A stretch of DNA of 62,713 bases from Antrodiella citrinella (GCA_004802725.1 SGPM01000150.1:1-62713); one strand, 5' to 3'; positions 1 through 11,893 are shown, counted from the stretch's first letter. Notes: generated from the letters alone by a model not told the origin. Made by a program: numbers and translations.

Positions 1-1934
1 CAGCGTAGGTCGCGCGCGCGCGGATTCTGGGCCCGGGCCACTGGCGGCGGGTCGCGTAGGTATGTCGGAGATCGAGGATATTGGATCACCTGCTTGGTTT
101 CAACTTTCAACTTTCGTCACCGTTGAAGGAAGGTAGGATGGTCAGTAGTACCTGGAATGCGAGCATGGCTATGAATATATGGTATGTCGATCCTGACTTG
201 AACTTATCGTAGTATCCGGAACCCCCACGAGCAACGTAAGTAAAGGACCTAGTACCGGCTGGCACCCGACGTTTACCCTTCCTGTGCTATCCACACCTTC
301 CACCCACACCGCGTTTCACGAACTCGCTCTCGTCAGAAACGGTCTGCACATGCGTCGCGACGCGTCGACGCGGTGGGGCAAAATGGTTCCACCCCGACGG
401 CCCATCTCGTTAGACGCGTCGCCACGTGGGGCGTGCTCCGACTCCGAGACTCAGATAGTACCCTGTATCCCCGCCGCCTTCCACGTTTTCCTCGAGTCTT
501 CGTTCAGACCTCTGCGAATATGCGTGTCGTTTTACGTTCCAGCAGCTTCTCGTCCTTTTTTGTCAATGGGACGAGAGGGAGAGGGTCGGTGCGGGTTCGA
601 TAGCCGACGACGGATCATGAATACTACGACCCGAGAGGGGTTGATCAGGTTTCCTTCTCTATAGAGGGTCTCGACGCGACATGGTGAGTGCTTTTTCGTG
701 TCTTGCATACGTTTGCGTTTACGTGACGTGTTTCTTCACCAGAAGTGGTTTATTCGGCTCGTAGAACGACGGAGGAACCATTTCAGACATGCGCCACAGT
801 TCCCCTCTCACCTCACGAGCCTGGGTTTTTTTACGACACTGTGGCGTGAAGAGTGAAGTGGCCTCCGTCCCAACGTAACTTTCGTAACCTCTTTCCATCG
901 GTTGCTGATTTTCCCTCATTGGGACGTGTAACAGATCGCGCAGTGGAATACTAGTAGGGACACACATACCGACGCACCTCTCGTAAGAGAAGTGTGGCGT
1001 AGAGCGGGAGAAGTGTAGGTCCAGCTGTGTGCGAGCATTTTGCCCACGTGAATATAGATAATCTGCTGACGCTTGCACTCTTACACAGTCGACTCAAAAT
1101 TGTTCGGATTCCTTCGATTGGACGGACCCTCGACTTGGTCCACGGGTCTGCTGACTCCGCACCTCAAACCCGGCCTTCAGAAACGTCGACGTCTTTCGAG
1201 TATGTGGAGTCCGAGCGTCCGACCCTCTGGTCACAATGTTCGTCTTCTTTCGGAACACACATTCGTCCACTTTGCAGGGCGCTCCGAAGGCACACCGAAT
1301 ACGCAGACGGAAACTCTAGGGCAGCCATTTCGCGTCCGTCGAGGCTTCGGAACGCGGACGCTTGACGTCCTCTCCCTCTCTGCCTCTTCGTACGTGCTGC
1401 CATTCATCCCTAGGACGCCCATGAACTTATTGTGCCCAGAGAAGGCAAAGCTGTGTCCGTAAGTTCAACTGGATCCGGCGATGTTGACTCATCGTGCCCA
1501 AGTCTCCAATGCCCTGTACCCTCGGGCTATGTCTGTTGGACGTCGAGGAAATCGTCCGCACCAAAAACCTTTATAAACGACCACGCAGCTATCGAACTTC
1601 TGCAGTCATTGGGATACTAAATATCATTGTGAGTGGTCGATTTGTTATTGCAATACATATTGACGTGGAGATACTTCAGATCTACCCTTACTGGTGCCAC
1701 GAAGAGTAAACCAAGGTTGGTACAAATGGAAACGGAGAAAAAAAAAAGTACAAACAAGTTGAGTATGAGATATGATATAGTGTGGGGAAAGTGGTTTGAT
1801 AATCATACAATGCATGAGGGGGGGGGAGGGGGGGGTATAACAACATACACCAGGTTTCGTCTACAGCAAGGTCCGAGTCAGGTGAGTCGCATTATACGAT
1901 AGAGTCCAAGTACTCACCCCTATGTACACGAGTC
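1..1934. other. Intergenic stretch, no gene recognised
   Basis: I see no credible gene here. The open frames on both strands are short, overlap one another and have no recognisable domain or splice logic. The left end is CpG-rich, with a run of alternating CG at about 10-20. The middle (about 250-1450) is rich in TC and CG steps. At 1815-1836 there is an interrupted poly-G run followed by TATAAC. The last 200 bases should hold the 3' flank of the coiled-coil gene that ends at 1935 on the minus strand. A non-coding RNA or the UTR of a gene outside the window cannot be excluded. Confidence 0.5.
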
Positions 1935-4900
1935 CTACGCAGCGTCCGATTCGCCCTTCTTCCTGAGCTGGTCATTCAGAGTCTGAATCACGGTCGCAGC
2001 ACCCTCCGAAACCGCCTCGCGTTGCGCACCGTCCGCGACTTTGGACAAGAAACGATTGTTGAAGCGATCCGGATGCCACCGCCTGATGTGCTCCTTCAAG
2101 ACGTCCTTCAAAGCGCGGTCCTGGAGGATATGCGCCTGCTGCATGTACGCCTCGATCGCCGTGATGCTGATGTGGTCTGGCTGCCCTGGCCGATTGATCA
2201 TAGGCCAAGGGAACGACTCCCAATCGAGCGTCTCCTTCGAGTTGAGCTTCGTCCACGCCTCATCGTCCTGCTCGAACCGACGTAGCTTGGCCTCGCGCGG
2301 CAGGGCATCCCATTCCCTCAGGAGCCTCTTCTTCTCGTAGTCCTCGTACTGCTTCTGCTGCTTCTGGAACTGCTCCTGCTGGCGGCGAGCTTGCTCGGCC
2401 TGTCGCTCCTTCCAGCGCGTCTCCTCGATCGTCGGGCGGGGGCTAGCAGGCGAAGTAGCAGACGGAGGAGGACGGGGACTCGCAGGCGAAGTTGTAGACG
2501 CAACGGGGCGTTTGCTCCACGCGGAAGCGGTGGGTTTGGGCTGAGCTGGCGTAGTGGGACTGGCATTGACACCAGGGGACTTGGGCGGTTGGGGTGTGGA
2601 GGGGGATGCAGAAGGAGTACGACTCGAAGTGGAGCCGTGAGATGTGTGCGTGCTGGCGCTCAAGTTCGACCATCCCGACTCCCAGCTGGACGACGTCGCG
2701 CTCGTGCGGTCGGAAGTGGTGCTGTTTGTCGAACTGGTACTGGTGGTGGAACCTTGACGGTGGCCGGGGATCGTCCAAGGAGTGCTGTGTTGCGAGGAGG
2801 CGGCAGCTTGGGATGCAGACGAGATAACAGTCTCGTCTGGCTTGTTGTTATGCTGCTTAAGATTGGCGAGGACTTTGTCTCTTTGCAACGCCTCCTTACG
2901 CGCCAGCTCCTCTTGCTCCCCGCGTTGGATTCGCTCGGCCAGCTTTCTGTCCTCGGCCTCTTGGGCTAGTCTAGCCATACGATGGTCCGTTTCCTGCTGG
3001 CGTCGCACGCGTTCATCTTCCGCCGCCTTCTCTTGTGCCGCGCGACGGTTGTCTTCCTCCCTTTGACGCATACGTTGGAGTAACTCGGTACGGCGACGTT
3101 CCTCCTCTTCCTGTCGACGACGTTCCTCCAGCTCTTCACGTGCCCTGGCCAACGCTTGCAGATTCCGCCTGTTCAGTTCTTCGACTTGTAGTCTCTCCTG
3201 TTGCTCCTCTGCGAGCTGTTGGGCATAGGCCTGACGTCTCTCTTCCTCTTCCTCTTGAAGCCTCTCCTCCTCTTCCTCTGCACGCTTGGCCTCCTCCGCA
3301 CGCCGGATTGCATCTGCACGCTCGACCTCAGCCTCCTCTGCAAGCCGGGCCTCTTCCGCGAGCCGGGCCTCCTCCTCTACCGCCCTCTGCGAGGCTTGAA
3401 TGCGCCTTTCTTCAGCAGCAGCTGCCGCTGTCGCCTTTCGCTTCTCTTTACGCGCTGCTACAGCCTCTTTGCGCTGCTTTGCCTCTGTCGCCTTTGCCTC
3501 TCTTCTCTCCTCCTCTGCAACTCTCTCTCTCTCCTCCTCTGCAGCTTTCTGCCTTCGCACTTCGGCTACTCTCTGCCTCTCCACTTCTGCAAGCCTCTGT
3601 TCCTCCGCCTCCGCCTCTTCTGCCTCCCTCCGCTCATCTTCCTCCTGTCTTTCCCGTATCTCTCTCTTTCGTATCTCCTCCTCCTGGCGTCGCTGCTCCT
3701 CCGCTTCTTCAACTGCTCGCTGAGCCTCCGCAAGTCGCTTCTCCCGCTCAAGCAGGTCAGCTAATTGCTGTCTTCTCTCTTCTTCCGCCGCCGCCTGTTG
3801 AGCTGCACGACGTTTGGCCTCCTCCTCCTCCTCACGACGCCTCTCTGCTTCCCTCAAGAGAGCTGCTGCTTCCGCTTCTCGCCTCTGCAACTCCGCTTCG
3901 CGCTGTTTCAGTTCTATCTCCCTCTTCGCCAACTCCTCCCGACGACGCAGTTCTTCCTCCCGTCTCTTGAGTTCTTCCTCCCTCTTCTTGAGCTCCTCTT
4001 CGCGCTTCCTGCTTTCCTCTTCGACCCGCTTGGCTTCTTGCCTGGCTTCCTCTTCCCTGCGTCTCGCCTCCTCAGCCTCTAACCTAGCTTCCTCCTCATT
4101 ACGTTTCGCCTCCTCTTCTTTCAGCATGGCCGCTCGGAGCTTCGCCTCGACTTCTTTCTGGTGCAAGGCTGCGACATCCCACGCTCCGTCGTCACTGCCA
4201 TAGCCACCGTCAGAGTCTGTTGCTGATTGCTCGTGTGGCGGCTCCAGTTGAGGTCGAGAGTAACCGTCTGGCTCCCCACGTCCATACTGCTCTCGCGGCG
4301 AATGAGGATCAATGGATCGGCGCGATCGACGGGAACCAGACGAGCTCTGTCGCTTTATGGCGAAGTTACGAGGGCTAGATGAGGTATACTGGCTGGGGTC
4401 GTCCACGCCGAATGGTCCTCGATTCCGCCCCATGCCATAGCTGCCCGGAGACCCCCTCGGGTAATCGGGAGAGCTCTGAGGTGGTAAATGAGGGCGATTG
4501 GTGTTAGGAATGGGGATACCGCGCTCAGAGGACTCAGGTCGGCGCATGTGACTGCTCGTGTAACTAGACCCTTGCCGGAACGAATCAGGAGTCCGAGGCA
4601 GTTCGGGGGAAATGGGGGAAGACGCAGGATGCGCAGGATGGGCCGCGGGAAACGTGCGGGTCTCTATCCGTCGTGTTATCGCTGGCATGTCGGTCACTGA
4701 TGATCGTTTGCGGACCCGTGACGGCTGCGACGGGGATTCGGGGAACGTGTCGTCGTATGGATTCCGGGAATCCTCCCTCCCGCGATGGATGCTATCCTCG
4801 TACGAGTCACGCTCGCGGGAGGTCCGGAAGTCAAAGTAGGGCGCGTACGATGAAGGAGCTGGAGATGATGTATGCGGTACAGGGACTGGCGCAGAAGGAC

Positions 4901-5807
4901 GGGGAGCAGCGATGGTGATGCCTGATCTCGACGTATTACTGGCATTGCTGCTGCGTCGAGGAGGGGCCACAGGCGAAGGAGTAGGAGCTGCTGCATAACT
5001 CATCGTCCGAGACGAAGACGGGGAAGCAACATATTCCGACGGAGGGATGCTGTACCGGCCAGAGTCGTGTCTCGTGCGCATACTGCCCAGTGAGCTGTTG
5101 CTCTGCTTCCGACTGACGGGTGCATAGTCGCGATGCGTGATGTGCGACGACCAATCGTTATCCGCATCGTTCAATTCCTCCGAACGGTACGCAGAGTACT
5201 TGTTTGTAGGAACCTGTATAGCATTAACGGGTGCTCGTTCTCTTGTGGGATACGGAGGATAAGGAGAATATGACGCCGGTTCTTCAGTGAAGTAGTCGGG
5301 CGCATGAGGATCTTGGGGGAAACGACTGGGGCCAGGTATATGCTCCTCATCGACAGCTGGACTCGACGCCTCAACCGCCTCTTCATTATCTCCCATGTCA
5401 ACAGTCCCACCGATGCTTCGCACGTCCAGCTCACCACTCCTCCGCTGTTGCTGCTTCTGTATCTGGGCCAGAATCGCCTCCTGCCCCCTCACTGAACTGG
5501 TCGAATACTGCCGTCCAGTCTTCCCAGTCACTTTCCTCAACTCTGCCTCCCTGAACTGCTCCTCAGCAAGGCGTCGAAAGGTGTTCATCTCGGCATTGTG
5601 GTCCTCCTCGATGTGTGCTCGGTCCGCATCGGTGAGACCCGTAGCTGTCAACTTCTCCAATCGCCTGTGCCTCGCCTCCTCGATGAGAGGTCGAAACTCT
5701 TCTTCAATCCGCTTCCGCAGCTCCTTGGACCTCTCCTCGTCCTGTGCGCTAGGCTTGAGGTTGCTGGTATCACGGGATGTGCTGGCCATCATACTGGCCA
5801 TCAACAA
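1935..5807 (-). CDS. Large coiled-coil protein with HPD-containing C-terminal domain
   Basis: One uninterrupted 1290-codon frame, unusual in this intron-rich region. Residues 1-130 are charged and helical. About 130-560 are Ser/Pro-rich and probably disordered. About 560-960 are an extreme Glu/Arg/Ala helix with repeated EEEA/RREEE patterns and almost no Gly or Pro, so a long coiled coil or single alpha-helix. About 960-1110 are Ser/Thr/Pro-rich. The C-terminal ~130 residues look globular, containing DWESFPWPMINRPGQ and RRWHPDRF, with the J-domain tripeptide HPD at 1245-1247. That end resembles the C-terminus of NFKBIL1-like proteins and may be a degenerate J-like fold. Function is unknown; a scaffold or chaperone-adaptor role is only inference. 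An ATG five codons further in (MASMMAS) could also be used. On the plus strand the coil region appears as an almost pure pyrimidine tract with long spurious open frames. Confidence 0.93.
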   Translation of the reverse strand: MLMASMMASTSRDTSNLKPSAQDEERSKELRKRIEEEFRPLIEEARHRRLEKLTATGLTDADRAHIEEDHNAEMNTFRRLAEEQFREAELRKVTGKTGRQYSTSSVRGQEAILAQIQKQQQRRSGELDVRSIGGTVDMGDNEEAVEASSPAVDEEHIPGPSRFPQDPHAPDYFTEEPASYSPYPPYPTRERAPVNAIQVPTNKYSAYRSEELNDADNDWSSHITHRDYAPVSRKQSNSSLGSMRTRHDSGRYSIPPSEYVASPSSSRTMSYAAAPTPSPVAPPRRSSNASNTSRSGITIAAPRPSAPVPVPHTSSPAPSSYAPYFDFRTSRERDSYEDSIHRGREDSRNPYDDTFPESPSQPSRVRKRSSVTDMPAITRRIETRTFPAAHPAHPASSPISPELPRTPDSFRQGSSYTSSHMRRPESSERGIPIPNTNRPHLPPQSSPDYPRGSPGSYGMGRNRGPFGVDDPSQYTSSSPRNFAIKRQSSSGSRRSRRSIDPHSPREQYGRGEPDGYSRPQLEPPHEQSATDSDGGYGSDDGAWDVAALHQKEVEAKLRAAMLKEEEAKRNEEEARLEAEEARRREEEARQEAKRVEEESRKREEELKKREEELKRREEELRRREELAKREIELKQREAELQRREAEAAALLREAERRREEEEEAKRRAAQQAAAEEERRQQLADLLEREKRLAEAQRAVEEAEEQRRQEEEIRKREIRERQEEDERREAEEAEAEEQRLAEVERQRVAEVRRQKAAEEERERVAEEERREAKATEAKQRKEAVAARKEKRKATAAAAAEERRIQASQRAVEEEARLAEEARLAEEAEVERADAIRRAEEAKRAEEEEERLQEEEEERRQAYAQQLAEEQQERLQVEELNRRNLQALARAREELEERRRQEEEERRRTELLQRMRQREEDNRRAAQEKAAEDERVRRQQETDHRMARLAQEAEDRKLAERIQRGEQEELARKEALQRDKVLANLKQHNNKPDETVISSASQAAASSQHSTPWTIPGHRQGSTTSTSSTNSTTSDRTSATSSSWESGWSNLSASTHTSHGSTSSRTPSASPSTPQPPKSPGVNASPTTPAQPKPTASAWSKRPVASTTSPASPRPPPSATSPASPRPTIEETRWKERQAEQARRQQEQFQKQQKQYEDYEKKRLLREWDALPREAKLRRFEQDDEAWTKLNSKETLDWESFPWPMINRPGQPDHISITAIEAYMQQAHILQDRALKDVLKEHIRRWHPDRFNNRFLSKVADGAQREAVSEGAATVIQTLNDQLRKKGESDAA

Positions 5808-6813
5808 GAGGCTAGCCTCGCAAGGGTCGGTGGATAGCGAGTAGGTGGTGCGCGATGTACAGATGGTTGGAGGATGGTTGGGATGGGAGTTGGTTGATGA
5901 GCTGGGCGCACGCGACGAGAAGGAAGGGATGTGGAAATTGGGCCGGCCAGACCTCCAATCTGGTTTGACGATGGAACGGGCGAAGCCTGAAGCGAAGGGG
6001 CCTCATGTTGAGTGCACGCGTTTCTAGAAATAAGATGGACGAAGGCGAGGGACGTTACTCACTCGGTCTGATATCCACAGAAAGGAGCACGACTCCAGCG
6101 TCGTGTCCAGCGAAATGGCACCCGGGATCTGCGCGTGCTCGTTATGTGTGGCGAAGGGATCGCCGTGCAGCATCGACACGGAGGTCGACGACCTCGGAAC
6201 TTTATATACCGCTGCCGCTGCGTATACGAGATAATGCGTCCCGGGGGGCCTCCCATGATCCCATCTAGAGGTTACCACGGTGCGTCTCTGTGCGTCTCCG
6301 AGATTCTGATCTGCCTCCTGGCGCGCTAAACCGTCCACGCGTCTGCGCCAATGCTCTTTCCCGAGTCTAGACTGAATCTCTCGGAGGGTTTGAACTTTCA
6401 ATTGTGCATGTACATCCGTCGGTACGCCTCAAGCATGTATTGAGAACAATAGTTTAGGATGAGAACAATGCTATGCACGGGTCGTCGTGAATCGTATCTA
6501 CATAAAAATGTTTGCGCGAGCACCGTGCTCTAAATATACGGTGAAGTCCATTGAATGACCCTCCGAGGTCGCATTAAATAGTGATATGCTGATGAGGAGA
6601 ACAAAGTATGCGGGGTCGCCAGAGACGGCTGTCGTCTTGGCGTTAAGCAGGCGCTGCCCGCGGTGAACAGTCAGGATCCTGGTCATGCTGTCGTAAAATG
6701 ATGATGCGATGAGGGTTGTCGAGAAGGATACTGTGTCTTGAAAGTAAATGCGCGTTCATGTCCGGTAATGCTTCCGAGGTCGGGGGAGTGCAATGGTGGC
6801 ACTGCAATGCTTT
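5808..6813. other. Intergenic region, probable promoter of the coiled-coil gene
   Basis: About 1 kb between the start of the coiled-coil gene and the stop of the bestrophin gene, both on the minus strand. On the minus strand a TATATAAAG element lies at about 6202-6210. A GTGAGTAAC donor-like site at about 6054-6062 suggests an intron in the 5' leader of the downstream gene. No coding potential is evident in 6400-6800, which should include the 3' UTR of the bestrophin gene. Confidence 0.4.
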
Positions 6814-8997
6814 TTAAGGCTGGCGAGTGGTTTCATCCACCTCGCGCCAACTCTTGAGGAGTGTCTTGCGGATGCTGTGGACGCCAGTCTCGAGACCGTG
6901 GTAGTCGTGCGCCACGTCAGCCATCATCTCCTTGGCAGAGCGCCTGTCGGCAGGAGCGAATGGCTGATTCCACTCTGAGAACACGAATTCCTCCAGGTCC
7001 GGAGCAGTATGCTGCATGGTGCGGAGTAAAGAATGAGCAAAAACGTGCAGATGAAGAAGGGTCAGGTGGTACGTACCGCAGTAATCTCATGAAGTTCGCG
7101 TTGAACAGAGAGGCAGAAGTGGTCGAGATCTGCGCCGCAAGACAGGATTCAGCATCAAGGTCAAGCCAACATGAGAAGGAAAGCGTACCCAGGTCGTTGA
7201 GATCGTAATTGAACGGGTTCTCACTGCGTGACACAACTATTAGAACCATGATACATCGGTCGAGATCAGAACGTACATTTCTTGACCGATTTCCAGGAAA
7301 CCGAGCAGGAGGAAAGATGCGAAGGCAGTCGCACTATTGCACAGCATAAATACCAGGAATATAACCAACAAGACCGAGTAAACTTACGGAATTGTCAAGA
7401 ATTTGAAGGCATCGTAAATCTGGAACTGTAATGTGGCTGAGTTGGCACGCGTCCCTAGAATGTTCGCAAGAGAAGTTACTTACTGGAAGGAAGAACAAGT
7501 ATAGCCTAGGGGAAACAATACCATCAGTGAGATGGTTAATAAAATAGATACGTGCGAACTCACCAAAGAGAAACCCTCAAATGAGCCTGATAAGCGAAAG
7601 GTAAGGGGGTGTTTTTGATCCTCTCCAGGTTCGTGACCGTATCTTGCATACTTGAGATGGCGTTCACCATGGTGGTTGCCGATGCAGGCTGCAGCTGACC
7701 AGCCCTGAGGAGCATAGAGAAGTACGTCGATAGGTAGAGCGTGATCTCAAGGGGAACATTGGAATCGGCAAGTGAAGGACGAATCTTCTTCCCTGTAATC
7801 GACCTTCGACGATGCGTGCTGGGGTCTCTGTTTTGGCTAAAGTGACGGGTAACAGGACGCCAAAGAGGCCTCAGGATGCGAAGGAACGGGAAGTAGTCAT
7901 AGACAGATGACCTCGGTGGGTTACGCGCGGGTCTCAGAGGCTGCTCGCTGGGGATGATAGGCAAGGCTGCCTCAGGATCAAACTTCTTGCCTGAGTGTCC
8001 ACGCAACGTGTTCAGCCAACCGACTTCGGAGTCAGAAAATTCACTGCTGTTGCCGTGCTTCTCGCTGAGCAGATGAGGGTCTGACTTAGCGCGTAAGAGG
8101 ACGTTGTTCATGGTTTCGCTGCCGAATGACTGCGAGCGGATGGTATGATGCATCCGGTGGTCCATATCCGATGCCCTCCAGAGCGGCATCATGTCATCTT
8201 CAGACGTATGCTTCGCACTCGCGAAACGCGGAAGACACGAGATGAGAGGGTAGAGATCGGCATAGTAGACACCGCCTTCACCACGAAGAAGATGCTGTAT
8301 AGAGATGAGACCACGTTATGGCCGACGAAAGAAGAATGCATACCTTCACAGCTACAGCGAAACCTTGGATCTAGCGAGATGAGGTCAGTGACATAAGATG
8401 GGATGTGATTCATAAACTCATACGCACCAGATTGATCATGGTCTTCTTCTCGATGATAATCTTCAAGTGAGAGACCTGCTGGTTGGTCTTCTTGTCTACG
8501 CGCTCGAAGGGCGCGTGGATCCATATCTGTTTCCATACACAACGTCAGAAACTCGATCAAATTCTCAGAAGAGGCTGATGCGCACCACTTGTGCAAGGTT
8601 ACGAGACGCGATCGCAATACTGGTCCAAAGCTTCCTACCCTCCATGAATCTAGGGAAGCGCTTAAGCGAAATTCAGACTTTTAGGGCTCGAACTGACGTA
8701 CCGTTCATATGCCGTAGACGTTCTGAACGAAATCACCAAACCGAGCACCGTACCCAAAACGGTCAACATCTGGTTGGAAATAGCCAGCGATGTTGGTGTG
8801 AAGTGGGATACGCATGCGACCACTGCAGGACGCGGTTTCGATCAGTGAACAGTCAGCGCAATGAGGCCACTGTGTAACGCACTGGTCGCTATGGCGGTGA
8901 AGAACAACACCTCTGCCCAGATGTCGTTGACCACAGTAGCTCTAAACCTCTTACTGAAGCCCAAGAATCCTCCGCCGGCGAACAAAGGGTTGGACAT
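6814..8997 (-). CDS. Bestrophin/UPF0187-family membrane protein (putative anion channel)
   Basis: A multi-exon gene starting MSNPLFAGGGFLGFSKRF. Recognised segments in order: WAEVLFFTAIAT (first membrane helix), a second exon ending FRTSTAYER, then GRKLWTSIAIASRNLAQ, YYADLYPLISCLPRFA, EDDMMPLWRA, ERIKNTPLPFAYQAHLR, ENPFNYDLNDLG and a short C-terminus ending ETTRQP. The arginine-rich first loop, TPLPFAY and PFxYDxNDL are hallmarks of the fungal/bacterial bestrophin-like family, whose characterised members are chloride channels or transport other anions. Introns are small with clear GT/AG; the first runs from GTGCGTTAC to CCTGCAG, joining IAT to MVACVSHF. A basic linker near the middle contains KHGNSSEF and a Pro-rich segment. 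The product should be an integral membrane protein; its location and ion preference cannot be read from sequence. Middle exon edges were not all resolved. Confidence 0.88.
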
Positions 8998-9251
8998 GGT
9001 GAATGGGCTGTCGGAAAATGTGTCTACCTAGACCTTTGAGGTGAGGTGTAACGACAGAAATTCGAGGGAGCAATGAGAAAGAAAGGCCCTCGCGGGGGTG
9101 CTGAGAAAGAAAGGGACAAAAAGGAATGAATGTGGAGAAGACTTTATATGTCGGAAGGGAGAAGAAGAAGGTGACGGAGAATGGCAGGTGTGGTAATGGG
9201 AGGGGACGGCAAGCGTTTTGCGGGCCTGGGTTTGATGCATCGTGGCTTGAC

Positions 9252-10037
9252 TCAGATGAGAAAAAAGGGACCGTCCTGTTGTTCTCCCGAGCTCGGGAAA
9301 GACGGGCGGTCTATGAGACCCATATGCAAAGGGCCCAAGAAGATTCCGACATTGACTGTCGTTGCAGGTTGTCTTCTGCAAACAAGGTGGTCGTAAGGAT
9401 TTTCAGTTTGAAAACTCTTCGAGTATTCGCTCAATACATCGAATCTGGTGACCTGGAGGATGTCATTGCTGTACACGAACTTACGAGTCGGAATGATTGT
9501 CCTGGTTTCACTTTCGAGCATCTGAATCACATCTGATTTTTGATTGTCGTCGAATTGACGGCGCCCCAAACAGCGCCCTAAATATCTCGTCAACCTTCGT
9601 CAACGAAATATATCGTACAGTTTGGACTTGGTTGGGGCCTCCTCAGGTGAGTCTGTGGGCTGTTCGTATGGGCCTACACATACTTACCATCTTGAACGAC
9701 AGCTTGAGATTAGGTTCAGGACCGTGAAGGACGCAGCTTCTAGCGCATGTGAAGCAGGACTTCATTAATTTAAACAAGCTCGGGGGCGGCTGTGTCTTCC
9801 CGCGCCTTACGACAACGCGCCATTTAGGCCATGCGCCCACAATTGTCGTATTTGGGTCAAGCGGGTCAAGCCTGTCCTCATGACAATTGGCACTGTTGAT
9901 GCGAGCCTCGTGTCCAGCCCTGCAGTGAGCTGTAGCTGCACACCTTTGGCACACTGGTAGGGATACGTTGAAGCCGACGTCCTCCCTCGCACAGGATCAA
10001 ATGCATGCTCTGGTACGGAACGGTCGTCTTCCGACAT
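9252..10037 (-). CDS. Possible small Cys-rich gene, unresolved
   Basis: Weak candidate. Two stretches read like protein on the minus strand. One at about 9700-10000 contains VCQRCAATAHCRAGHEARIN, with a CxxC-x5-C pattern that could be a zinc knuckle. A second at 9290-9590 contains IIPTRKFVYSNDILQVTRF and ENPYDHLV. A GTAAGTATG donor after LKLSFKM (about 9690) and several AG acceptors allow them to be joined, but I could not find one clean model; the possible start MSEDDRSVPEHAFDP (10037) is in another frame. No family was recognised. It could be a decayed gene. Confidence 0.2.
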
Positions 10038-10039
10038 TA

Positions 10040-11005
10040 CATGTACAGGTCTGTCACTGGATGTGCTCAGGTGACTAGCATCTGAGGCCCTAGATGACGA
10101 TGAGGAGAAGGTTGATTTTTGGTTGATTCAGTTCCTTCACCATGCATCCTGTCTGAATCCAATCGGCCGATGTAGAGTCCGATCGTCAGATGCCTCGTTG
10201 CTCGATTTTTGTCCACGCTCACCCAAGAGCTCTCCCCAGGCAGCCTCCGTAGTAGAGGTCTCCAAATCGAACGACTGTCGATGTCATTACGCAGTCGCAG
10301 TAACAGCGCAATAGCAGCCAAAACATCGCACCCCAGAGCCACTCTTCCATGTCTTGTCCCGGCCTAACTGGTGACCGGTCACCACATACCGATGATAGGG
10401 GCCATGCCAGATCATGTTCTCTGCACCGATGATCACGGTGCAGGGTATCATGTTCGCCGGCGCGATCAATCCTGCGCGTGCTTCTTGACAGAGGACCGAG
10501 GTAGCCCTCTTCTGAAGTTGCGACCTGGCTAGCATCAGACTCGTTCTGCACATAACAAGTTCTGAGACGGAGTCAGAAGCTGAGATAGCTGCGCAGAACA
10601 CATAGCTTGCGGATGCCGGGTGTTTGGTTTTGCGAAATCCGGACGTCGGTCCATGTTCCCACTCGGAGGGAGATAGAAGCCGCAGACCAGAACGTTGGCC
10701 GTACGGCAGATCCCTGGAGTCAACATGGAAACATTCTCGTGCAACTTTCTGGATGAAATTGCGCACAAGTTTATGACGTCGGTGGGGGATAACTTTCCGT
10801 CCTCTTTCCACGACCGTCGTCCGTGCCCCGCACGCTCGAAACCTTTGGCCGCCGACGTCGTCAGATTATTGGAAAAGTGAGGATTGTTGGTAGCATTGCC
10901 CTGGGCTTTGCATGTACCGACAGAACGCGGGCTCCGAACGTTGGGTGCAAAGCTCGGTGCACTTGATAAGACGGTCAGAGCTGTCAGAACACGATCAATG
11001 CTTCT
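10040..11005. other. Gene-poor stretch
   Basis: A 175-codon minus-strand open frame (10287-10811) and several shorter overlapping ones are present, but no domain, clear splice structure or signal peptide is visible. It may hold remnants of a gene; I see nothing that can be named. Confidence 0.3.
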
Positions 11006-11893
11006 TCACAACCTAGACGGCTGACGTGGATCATAGATAGATGGTAAAGGCTCCTCTCTGAGAATGTTTCTGTCAAACAGAGGTAGTAGGAAAGTTCTCT
11101 TCATCTTCTGTAACTCTTTGACGCGTACAGCTCCAATTAAAATATTGACAGTCCTGTTCGCGCAACGTTAATGTGTTGCTCACCAATGTCTAACATAGGA
11201 CCCTTGAGATATTCTTGAGCAACTCTCTGCCGGTACGTTTTGACAGATTGACAAGTTCTCCTATGATACCGTCGTCAACTATTCGAGACACGGTAAATAA
11301 ACGAGTTCAGGTACTGTATCTCTAGATGGTGGAGTGCAGTACGTGAACACGACACGCTGAGGCCACACATGATGACGAGACGTACTTGTGATGAATCCCA
11401 GGACATGTATAGCGGCCAATATGACCAGGCAGGCCGCGCAGCTGCCAAATACTGGAACAGTAATGCATGATGTTCAACACCATTGACATTGAGCACTTTA
11501 AAACTTCATTATTTCCGCTGTGTTGCATCAGTTCGTCGGGAACATTTACGACGTTGCTAGTACCGGACGAGACGATTCTGGTGAACATAACATTGAGGTG
11601 GTGAAGAAGAATGACATAGCGGAGATCTAGAGATTCAGACATCCCGGCGGATCCCGAGTGCCGAGTCTGCCGATATCACTCGAAGCAGGAACTGAACACT
11701 GAACAGTGAACGACTTGAAGAAGCTTGAAGCGTGAACTTGAAGTTGTCTGCCATATTCGAGTTGAAAGCTCTGAGATATGTGGCCTGTATTTCTCGCTAC
11801 TTCAATTGTGATCATATTAACCCTCGACTCCCACAGGAATATTATCATGGGAATTCGAGATTTACTATCTTTACCATTTGTGCACTTGACCAC
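11006..11893 (-). CDS. Possible hypothetical gene with one membrane-like segment
   Basis: Weak candidate. The best coding-like piece is at the 3' end: the frame NILIGAVRVKELQKMKRTFL continues through DRNILREEPLPSIYDPRQ to a TGA at 11006-11008. Upstream, near 11390-11460, one frame gives the hydrophobic run VFGSCAACLVILAAIHVLGF followed by a GTACGT donor. Exon borders between these pieces could not be fixed and the start is unknown, so the limits are nominal. No family was recognised. It lies divergent to the amidase gene, and the stretch 11650-11990 could contain a shared promoter. Confidence 0.22.

Noticed and set aside
284..1462. Several 100-130 codon frames on both strands near the left edge
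   Set aside because: Overlapping frames in CpG/TC-rich DNA with no domain and no splice logic.
3035..3970. 311-codon plus-strand frame rich in Pro and Leu
   Set aside because: It is the antisense image of the Glu/Arg/Ala helix of the coiled-coil gene; its composition follows from that gene's codons.
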